A DNA stretch of 64,000 nucleotides from Caldibacillus debilis DSM 16016 (GTDB taxonomy: Bacteria; Bacillota; Bacilli; Bacillales; Caldibacillaceae): NCBI RefSeq assembly GCF_000383875.1, contig NZ_KB912882.1, positions 1-64,000 of the forward strand. Direction: 5' to 3'. The notes beneath the pieces are model-generated. The model ran no database searches. It was given only the letters and a program-made list of their open reading frames with translations, and was not told where the DNA came from. The position numbers and the translations under genes were made by a program. Of this stretch, positions 55,995 to 62,209 are shown in pieces (position 1 is the first letter of the stretch; every line of letters begins with the position of its first letter).

Positions 55995-56216
55995 ATGACC
56001 AAAAAAATAACGAGCGCAGAACTTGTCCGAAAAATGGCGGACATATTCCGGTGCCCCATCTGCAAAGGTCCGATGAGGGTGATCGAAGTTCCATTCGCGC
56101 ATCAAAAACCCCCGGCCGGCCAGCGGTCTGATCGCAGGACCCGGCGGAAAAACGGGAACGGAAAGCGCATGTGGTTTAACCTGCTGCCCGCCAAAAAACG
56201 CCGGATAGTCGAGTGA
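55995..56216 (+). pseudogene. Truncated RlmA-like 23S rRNA methyltransferase (N-terminal zinc part only)
   Basis: 73 residues from ATG 55995 behind GGGAGAGGACG. ITSAELVRKMADIFRCPICKGPMRVIE matches the start of RlmA(II)-type rRNA (guanine-N1) methyltransferases, whose zinc knuckle begins with CPIC. The second Cys/His pair and the whole SAM domain are missing; only a residual NLLP near the end may echo the family. A deletion derivative. Confidence 0.65.
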
Positions 56217-56323
56217 CACAATCTTCCCCACATAAAATGCATTGTTTGGGTAGATTTTTGTCACTGTTTGTGACAAAATTATACCAACAAAGGCGGAAAT
56301 AGCAAATATCGAAGGAGGAAGAC

Positions 56324-56695
56324 ATGGACGTTTTTGCAAAATATTTGGCGGGTATCGATAACCCCGATCACCGGGCCCGAACAGAGGAAATTCTGAACTG
56401 GGTTTTAAATAAATTCCCAAATTTGGAACCGCAAATCAAGTGGAATACGCCAATGTTTACCGATCACGGCACATTTATCATCGGCTTTTCCACAGCGAAG
56501 CATCATTTGAGCGTTTCACCCGAAGAAGTATGCATTGCGCACTTTGCCGATGACATCGCCAAAGCCGGTTACAGCGCTACCAAAGGGTTGTTTCGAATTC
56601 CGTGGAATGAGCCGGTAAATTACGAATTGCTTGGGAAAATGATTGAATTTAATATTCGGGATAAAGCGGAATATACGAAATTTTGGCGGAAATAA
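56324..56695 (+). CDS. DUF1801 / iron-chaperone-like protein (YdhG type)
   Basis: 123 residues, ATG behind [51 protein letters not shown] and HLSVSPE match the YdhG/YdeI-like (Fra) fold. The length is typical. Monocistronic with its own terminator. The role is inferred from family data and not strongly established. Confidence 0.85.
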   Translation: MDVFAKYLAGIDNPDHRARTEEILNWVLNKFPNLEPQIKWNTPMFTDHGTFIIGFSTAKHHLSVSPEEVCIAHFADDIAKAGYSATKGLFRIPWNEPVNYELLGKMIEFNIRDKAEYTKFWRK

Positions 56696-56713
56696 TACAT
56701 CACGCCTTAGCAA

Positions 56714-56750
56714 AAAATCGCATGACACGAAAAAATTGTCATGCGTTTTT
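56714..56750 (+). terminator. Intrinsic terminator of the DUF1801 gene
   Basis: CGCATGAC and GTCATGCG arms followed by TTTTT. Confidence 0.92.
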
Positions 56751-56869
56751 GCAACTCGATAAAGGCGCCAACGGCTCAATAGTAGCCGTGGGCGCTTTAA
56801 ATGTGGGGGAAATTGTGTCACTCTATAGTTAAGAAAAGAAAGGTACGAGATGGATTTTTTCGCTTTTCT

Positions 56870-56977
<108 letters not shown>

Positions 56978-56982
56978 ACAGA

Positions 56983-57013
56983 AAAAGGCATTAGGGATCG
57001 CCTAATGCCTTTC
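56983..57013. terminator. Terminator of the arsenic-type locus (bidirectional shape)
   Basis: AAGGCATTAGG and CCTAATGCCTT arms with a T tract after it on the minus strand. Confidence 0.85.
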
Positions 57014-57022
57014 CTTGCGGTT

Positions 57023-57178
57023 TCAGCAACACTCGCGATCGGATCCGGACGGACAGCATTCCCGTTCCTTTGCGGATATGGGGACCATTTTTTCGCTTTC
57101 TTTCATTTCCACAATTTGAATAGCGCAGCAGCCTTGTTTTTCGCTGGATTTGCCCGAGAGAACTTTCAAGATGTTCAT
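57023..57178 (-). CDS. 51-residue protein with three Cys-Cys pairs
   Basis: Start ATG 57178 with a perfect GGAGGAATTCAC ribosome site, 12 nt after the permease stop; stop TGA at 57023-57025; then the terminator. The sequence has Cys pairs at 17-18, 41-42 and 50-51 (GCCAIQIVE, ECCPSGSDRECC). No signal peptide or membrane segment. It is the last gene of the permease operon. Vicinal thiols suggest binding of As(III) or another soft metal; the function is not established. Confidence 0.82.
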   Translation of the reverse strand: MNILKVLSGKSSEKQGCCAIQIVEMKESEKMVPISAKERECCPSGSDRECC

Positions 57179-57190
57179 GTGAATTCCTCC

Positions 57191-58057
57191 TTAAATGATA
57201 TAGAACAAAAATCCGGACAATGCCGCCATTGTTATGACGGAGGCGACAAACGCCAAAACCAGCTTTTTTCTAAAGATACCGTGCAACAGTGCGATCTCCG
57301 GCAGGCTTGCTCCTGCTGAGCTAATCAACAGCGCCATGACCGGTCCCAATGCCATCCCTTTTGCAATCAGGATTTGCGAGATGGGAATCATCGCGGAAAG
57401 GCGGATATACAAAGGGATCCCGATGATGGCTGCAAGGGGAACAAGCCACCACTTATCACCTCCCATATGGGTTGATATCCATTCCGTCGGTACGGCGCCG
57501 CGGATAATGGCTCCGATGCCCGCACCGATAAGCAAATACGGAAAAACCGTTTTCATTAAACGCAGGGTTTCCAACAAGGCATCCTTTGCTTTTCGTTTCT
57601 TTCCGAAATCGGCTTTTCCTTTCACCATGACCTGCTTCACTTGATTTTCAAATCCCAGTTTTTCAAGCGCAAAACCGGTCAGTATGGATAAAAGAGCGGT
57701 GATCATGGCGTAAGCGGCCGCCGTTTTTATTCCGAGCACCGCGGCCATGAGCGTCAAGATGGTCGGATCGAGCACAGGAGAAGCAAAGAGAAAAATCATC
57801 ACGATGCCGAAACGGACCTTCTGATTGAAAAGCGTTACGACGACCGGGATCGTAGAACAGGAGCAAAAGGGCGTCACGAAGGCAAACGCGACAGCGATCA
57901 GTGCCCCGAACAACGGATGGCGCTTTGATAACAAGCTTTGCATCTTCTCATAAGGAATATATCCTTCCAAAAGGTAAATGACGAATGAAATGCCCAAAAA
58001 TAAAAGGGTGAGTTCGGACACGATCGCAAGAAAATCTTGAAGAATCCCTGGATCCAT
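57191..58057 (-). CDS. ArsP/DUF318-type permease
   Basis: 288 residues, about eight membrane spans. The conserved VTPFCSCSTIPVVV motif with its Cys pair is in the second or third span (about 60-75), GIPLYIRLSAMIPI is further on, and the C-terminal half mirrors the N-terminal half. This family (PF03773; ArsP) includes exporters of trivalent organoarsenicals and related compounds. The operator-like dyad at 58080-58096 precedes it. In the same operon as the 51-residue Cys-rich protein. Confidence 0.88.
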   Translation of the reverse strand: MDPGILQDFLAIVSELTLLFLGISFVIYLLEGYIPYEKMQSLLSKRHPLFGALIAVAFAFVTPFCSCSTIPVVVTLFNQKVRFGIVMIFLFASPVLDPTILTLMAAVLGIKTAAAYAMITALLSILTGFALEKLGFENQVKQVMVKGKADFGKKRKAKDALLETLRLMKTVFPYLLIGAGIGAIIRGAVPTEWISTHMGGDKWWLVPLAAIIGIPLYIRLSAMIPISQILIAKGMALGPVMALLISSAGASLPEIALLHGIFRKKLVLAFVASVITMAALSGFLFYII

Positions 58058-58079
58058 AGGGTCTCTCTCCTTATCATTT

Positions 58080-58096
58080 ATTTGTAAAGTGCAAGT
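58080..58096 (-). promoter_or_regulatory. Operator-like dyad upstream of the permease
   Basis: ATTTGTAAAGTGCAAGT matches the marR-proximal dyad at 58615-58631 in 14 of 17 positions and lies 23 bp before the permease start. Confidence 0.65.
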
Positions 58097-58133
58097 ATAT
58101 CCTCAAGGAACAGGCAAGCTTGGAAGGCTTGCC

Positions 58134-58580
58134 TCAAAATAACGGTTTGCAGCAGACGCTCGATTTTGCCATGCATTCATTCAACAACTTTATCGAACGG
58201 ATGACGGTTTCTTTCTCAAATTCCGACATATGGGAAAAAATCTCATCCAAATACCGGTTGATTTCTTGATCGATGGCTGCCGCGACTGATTTCCCTTCGG
58301 CGGTCAACGACAAGGTGTATACCCTGCGGTCTTCGGGAAGCGGCGTTTTTTTTACGAGTCCCCTTTTTACCAAATTTTGAATCTGCCTGCTGAACGTCGT
58401 AATATCCATCCCCAATGCATCGGCCACCTGTTGCATGGATGGGGACTTTCCCTTATCAATTTCGTAAAGAATATGGCTTTGAACGAGCGAAATATTTTCG
58501 GAATCAATCGAACAGCAATTTTTATTTAACAATCCGAAACGGCGTGTCAACACTTGAAACAGCTCTCTCGTATTTTCCAT
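58134..58580 (-). CDS. MarR-family regulator with two Cys-Cys pairs
   Basis: 148 residues. Winged-helix core with SMQQVADALGMDITTFSRQIQNLVKRGLV (recognition helix) and EDRRVYTLSLTAEGK (wing). Unusual Cys pairs close to both ends: Cys22-Cys23 (LLNKNCCSIDSE) and Cys143-Cys144 (SSVCCKPLF). In a MarR dimer, N- and C-terminal helices of the two subunits are intertwined, so the pairs could come together and form a sensor for thiophilic metals. It sits between arsC and the permease gene; no ArsR is present. Confidence 0.85.
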   Translation of the reverse strand: MENTRELFQVLTRRFGLLNKNCCSIDSENISLVQSHILYEIDKGKSPSMQQVADALGMDITTFSRQIQNLVKRGLVKKTPLPEDRRVYTLSLTAEGKSVAAAIDQEINRYLDEIFSHMSEFEKETVIRSIKLLNECMAKSSVCCKPLF

Positions 58581-58614
58581 TTTTTCACCCCTATATGTTT
58601 ATATATAGCATATT

Positions 58615-58631
58615 ATTTGCAAATTGCAAAT
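58615..58631 (-). promoter_or_regulatory. Operator dyad at the marR promoter
   Basis: ATTTGCAAATTGCAAAT, a perfect odd-centred palindrome, overlaps the -35 region (TTGCAA then 16 bp to TATATA on the minus strand). This position fits autorepression. Confidence 0.8.
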
Positions 58632-58651
58632 TTTATTTTAAAAAAATAGAA

Positions 58652-58682
58652 TAAAAACAGCCGAGAACTTCTTCTCGGCTCC
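58652..58682 (-). terminator. Intrinsic terminator of arsC
   Basis: On the minus strand AGCCGAGAA-GAAG-TTCTCGGCT followed by GTTTTTAT. It separates arsC from the marR unit. Confidence 0.9.
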
Positions 58683-58692
58683 ACAATCCATC

Positions 58693-59115
58693 TTATTCGC
58701 CCGTCTCGGCAAATTTCTTGATGCGTTCGCCGATTTCATCGCGAACACGGCGGAATACGGCCAATCTTTCCTCTTCCGTTCCTTCCGCCTTTGCCGGATC
58801 ATCAAATCCCCAATGGACGCGTTTCACATGCGGCGGGGTCACCGGACAATGGTCCGCCGCATGGCCGCATAATGTCACAACGAGATCTGCTTGATCCAAT
58901 ATTTTCGGATCGATGACATCCGATGTCTGGTTCGAAATATCGATCCCCACTTCTTTCATAACCTTCACGGCGGCCGGATTTAATCCGTGAGCCTCGATGC
59001 CGGCACTGTACACTTCCCATTCATCGCCGAGATATTTTTTCGCCCATCCTTCAGCCATCTGGCTGCGGCAAGAATTGCCCGTACATAAAAAGTAAATCGT
59101 CTTCTTGTTTTTCAT
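58693..59115 (-). CDS. arsC: Arsenate reductase, thioredoxin-coupled (ArsC/LMW-PTP fold)
   Basis: 140 residues, ATG behind GGCGGAG. P-loop [15 protein letters not shown] (Cys11), resolving cysteines in [12 protein letters not shown] (Cys83 and Cys90) and [11 protein letters not shown]. Reduces arsenate to arsenite using the three-cysteine relay and thioredoxin. It has its own terminator; coupling with the downstream efflux unit is functional rather than transcriptional. Confidence 0.95.
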   Translation of the reverse strand: MKNKKTIYFLCTGNSCRSQMAEGWAKKYLGDEWEVYSAGIEAHGLNPAAVKVMKEVGIDISNQTSDVIDPKILDQADLVVTLCGHAADHCPVTPPHVKRVHWGFDDPAKAEGTEEERLAVFRRVRDEIGERIKKFAETGE

Positions 59116-59420
59116 GTTTCACTCCGCCTTTGTTAAAGTATGATAAGGTGCCGCCTGGACCAAGGCAAATTCCGCAAATTTTGCCGATGCCGGCGGCCTA
59201 GGCCAACCGAAACGGATTCCCAAAACCTTCTGGAATTTATACTAAAGCAATTTTACGCAAAACGCAAAATTTTGAGCCGTCGATTCCGCGTTTCGCCAAA
59301 ATCATTGACATTTCTATTATCGACAAAAAAGGTCTTCCTCCCTTTTTGTTTACATAATATTTTTATAATAAATTAACCTTTGCACTGCTCCCCCTCCGCT
59401 GAAAAATTCCGTCAACAAAG

Positions 59421-59449
59421 GAAAAACGAGGAAGCCTTCGCTCCCCCGT
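59421..59449 (-). terminator. Terminator after mhqD-like gene
   Basis: Minus-strand RNA stem ACGGGGGAGC-GAAG-GCUUCCUCGU (10 pairs, two G-U) followed by UUUU. Confidence 0.75.
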
Positions 59450-59455
59450 CTTCCG

Positions 59456-60061
59456 TTAAAAATGCTTTTGATACCATTGCCGCGCCTGTTCCACTTCCGA
59501 TTTTTTGATCGAATGCCCTCCTTTTTCCCAATGGACAGTCACGTCGCTTCCGGCGCCCCGCAACAGGTTTTCCAGCTCTTCCGCTTCCTCTTTCGGACAG
59601 ATCGGATCCGCTTCCCCGGCGGCAATCCACACCTTCGTCCCGCTTAAATCGGGAAGGGCGATTCCCCGCCGCGGGACCATCGGATGGAAAAGGAGGGCCC
59701 CTTTCAGGCTGCCCGGAATATGGAAAAGGAGGCTTGCCGCCATGTTCGCCCCGTTGGAATAACCGACGGCAATGACCCGCTTTCGGTCGAAGGCATATTG
59801 TTCCGCGGCGGAATCGAGAAAATCCGCCAATCGCCGGGTGCGGAAAACCAAATCCTCCACGTCGAAGACGCCTTCGCGGATCCTGCGGAAAAACCGGGCC
59901 ATCCCGTTTTCCGACACTTCGCCGCGGACGCCGAGCACGCCGGCTTCCGGATCCAGGATATTCGCCAGGGGAAGCAAATCGCACTCGTTTCCGCCCGTTC
60001 CGTGAAGCAGAAGCAAGACGGGGCTTCCGTCCCTTTTTCCCCTACGGTAAAAATGTTTCAT
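59456..60061 (-). CDS. mhqD: MhqD-like carboxylesterase (alpha/beta hydrolase)
   Basis: 201 residues. LLLLHGTGGNECDLLPLA (oxyanion region), GYSNGANMAASLL (nucleophile Ser about 101), IAAGEADPICP (Asp) and EKGGHSIKKSE (His). Closest to the MhqD/YodD hydrolases induced by quinones in Bacillus. It follows an MhqO-like dioxygenase on the same strand after 72 bp. Confidence 0.88.
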   Translation of the reverse strand: MKHFYRRGKRDGSPVLLLLHGTGGNECDLLPLANILDPEAGVLGVRGEVSENGMARFFRRIREGVFDVEDLVFRTRRLADFLDSAAEQYAFDRKRVIAVGYSNGANMAASLLFHIPGSLKGALLFHPMVPRRGIALPDLSGTKVWIAAGEADPICPKEEAEELENLLRGAGSDVTVHWEKGGHSIKKSEVEQARQWYQKHF

Positions 60062-60133
60062 CCTCCCGCCACCTTTGACTGAAGGTTTTTCCGTACATGA
60101 TCGGCATGGAATGCCGTCCCTCTTTCTCTCTGC

Positions 60134-61117
60134 TTATTCGTCTTCCTTCCAGACCGTATCCAACGGTTTTAATACGGATTCGATCCGTTCCCTCATCGGC
60201 TCCAGAAATGGAGGCAGGGAGAGGGATTCGCCGAGATGCTCGAATTCCTCGTCGTTGGCAAATCCCGGGCCGTCCGTGGCCAATTCGAACAAAATGCCGT
60301 TCGGTTCCCTGAAATAGAGGGAACGGAAGTAAAAACGGTCCACGAAGCCGGAATTGGGAATGTTCCGTTCGCGCAAAATTTTCACCCATTCATACAGCTC
60401 TTCCTCATTTTCCACGCGGAAGGCGACATGATGGACACCGCCCCGTCCCAAACGTTCCCTGGGAAGATCCTTTCTTTCCTCCACATGGACTTCCGCGCCG
60501 GTTCCCCCTTCCCCCGTTTCAAAAACTTGTATCCGGGACCCGCCGGGGCCATCGGAAGGGTACTCGCCCTTTTTCCGGAAGCCTAATAATTCCGTTAAAA
60601 CGGCGACGGTTTTTTCCCCATCGGCCACCGTAAGCTTCGCGGGGCCGAGCCCGAGGATGCCGTATTGCCGCGGAACAACCGAACGTCCCCACGGCCTTCC
60701 TCCCTGGACCCCGCGATTATTTTCATCGGAGACGAGGGTCATCCGGTGCCCCTCCCCGTCCCGAAAGGCCAGGGTCAGCCGGCCGGCCCGTTCCTTGATG
60801 TCCTCATGCTGAACGTTCAATCGTTCGAATCTTTCCTTCCAGTAGTGTAAAGCTTCATCATCCGGCACCCGGAAGGATACGGCGGAAATGCTGTTGACGC
60901 CTTCATGGTTCCGCCCGGCCATCGGGATTTCAAAAAAAGTCATCACGGTTCCCGGGTTTCCGATCTCGTCCCCGTAGTAAAGATGGTAGACGGAGATATC
61001 GTCCTGATTGACGGATTTTTTCACGAGACGGAGCCCTAAAACCTTCGTATAGAAATGATAGTTTTTTGCCGCGTCCGCCGTGATCGACGAGACGTGGTGG
61101 AGCCCTTTCAAGATCAT
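60134..61117 (-). CDS. mhqO: MhqO-like ring-cleaving dioxygenase (VOC superfamily)
   Basis: 327 residues from ATG 61117 (MILKGLHHVSSITADAAKN), behind GGGGAGGACG. Two VOC halves (about 1-125 and 150-290): HHVSSIT at the start, then GGVHHVAFRVENEEEL and LYFREPNGILFELATDGPGF with metal ligands His and Glu. Family: hydroquinone-specific extradiol dioxygenases. It overlaps the stop of the MarR-type gene by 4 bp (ATGA). An open frame upstream of the ATG belongs to the regulator gene. Confidence 0.9.
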   Translation of the reverse strand: MILKGLHHVSSITADAAKNYHFYTKVLGLRLVKKSVNQDDISVYHLYYGDEIGNPGTVMTFFEIPMAGRNHEGVNSISAVSFRVPDDEALHYWKERFERLNVQHEDIKERAGRLTLAFRDGEGHRMTLVSDENNRGVQGGRPWGRSVVPRQYGILGLGPAKLTVADGEKTVAVLTELLGFRKKGEYPSDGPGGSRIQVFETGEGGTGAEVHVEERKDLPRERLGRGGVHHVAFRVENEEELYEWVKILRERNIPNSGFVDRFYFRSLYFREPNGILFELATDGPGFANDEEFEHLGESLSLPPFLEPMRERIESVLKPLDTVWKEDE

Positions 61118-61572
61118 TTTCGTCCTCCCCATTGTTTTTGCAGCTTGCGCAAATAAGCGAGCATTCTTTTCTTCTCTTCCGCCGTCAAAGGGGAAAATTG
61201 GGCCGCCTGGAAGCGTTCCTGCTCGGGGAGCGCCGCTTCCAAGAGCTTTTTCCCCTTTTCGGTCAACAAAAGATAATTCGTCCGCCATTCCTTTTCCCTT
61301 TTGATCCAGCCCGCCTTCTCCATTTTGGCCAGGATTTGGGCGATATTTCCCTTCGTCACCAGCAGTTTTTCCGCCAGGTCCCGCTGGCAGATTTTTTCGT
61401 TGGTCCCGATATGGACCAGACAATCGAATTGAGCCAAGGTCAATCCCCATTTTTTCAAATGTTGATTGGACAGACGGACGCTTTGGTTGTAAAATCTCGA
61501 GAGCCGGTACCAAAGCAATATCCCCAGCCGTTCATCCCGCGTCGTTCCCGGAAATTTGCCGTTCATTTCCAA
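61114..61572 (-). CDS. mhqR: MarR-family regulator, MhqR-like
   Basis: 152 residues, ATG behind GCGGGAGG. HTH AQFDCLVHIGTNEKICQRDLAEKLLVTKGNIAQILAKMEKAGWI and wing REKEWRTNYLLLTEKG. One Cys in CQRDL (helix 3 region). The first gene of the mhqR-mhqO-mhqD operon. GTTTA-GTTA-TAAAC about 15 nt before the ribosome site may be its operator. Confidence 0.88.
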   Translation of the reverse strand: MEMNGKFPGTTRDERLGILLWYRLSRFYNQSVRLSNQHLKKWGLTLAQFDCLVHIGTNEKICQRDLAEKLLVTKGNIAQILAKMEKAGWIKREKEWRTNYLLLTEKGKKLLEAALPEQERFQAAQFSPLTAEEKKRMLAYLRKLQKQWGGRK

Positions 61573-61703
61573 TCCTCCCGCTTTCAGTTTATAACTAAAC
61601 CGACAAATTGGTCAAAGGATTCGCCCCGGATCTTCCCTTCTTTCCCCAGCATGGGCCCATCGGCTTCAAGCGGCCGCGGGGCCGGAGAGCCGGCTTCCGG
61701 CTA

Positions 61704-61742
61704 TAAAAAAATCCGCCAATCCCCTTCCGGAATTGGCAGATT
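61704..61742 (-). terminator. Terminator of the parC-DUF1992 unit
   Basis: Minus strand AATCTGCCAAT / ATTGGCGGATT arms followed by a T run. Confidence 0.88.
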
Positions 61743-61828
61743 CCCACTTTTCCCGACTTCCGTTCCCGATAGTTTACATAATATTTTTATATTAAATTTT
61801 CAGCGAAGCCGTTTGGCCCTGATCCGCA

Positions 61829-62209
61829 TCATAAAAAGCGTTTTTCCAGTTTTTCGGCGTAATTTTTGAAAACGGAGGAATTGGTCTTGATCCGCCGTTT
61901 GGAAAGAAATTGATTGTACCGCAGCAGTTTTTCCGTCAATTTTTTTTGCAGCCGGGCCCGTTCCGTTTCATCGCCGCACGCCTGGATCAGCTTTTCAATC
62001 GTCAGCATTTCCTGTTTCAGTTTATCCTCCTCGGCACTGATGGTAAAATTGGCGTTTTTTAGCAGCCGGTAGGCCAGCCGCAATTCTTCCGGTACGGAGG
62101 ACAAATCTTCCAGTTCCAACGGTTTTCCGAAGCCGGGGAGGTCGTCAAACTCCCCGTTTTGATACGCTTCGCGTATTTTTTCCTCGCTCACCCGCCAAAA
62201 ATCCGTCAT
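61829..62209 (-). CDS. DUF1992 (DnaJ-homologue subfamily C member 28-like) protein
   Basis: 126 residues from ATG 62209, overlapping the parC stop by 4 bp (ATGA). VSEEKIREAYQNGEFDDLPGFGKPLELED is the DUF1992 signature; the remainder is helical, charged and coiled-coil-like. Translationally coupled to parC. Function unknown. Confidence 0.9.
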   Translation of the reverse strand: MTDFWRVSEEKIREAYQNGEFDDLPGFGKPLELEDLSSVPEELRLAYRLLKNANFTISAEEDKLKQEMLTIEKLIQACGDETERARLQKKLTEKLLRYNQFLSKRRIKTNSSVFKNYAEKLEKRFL

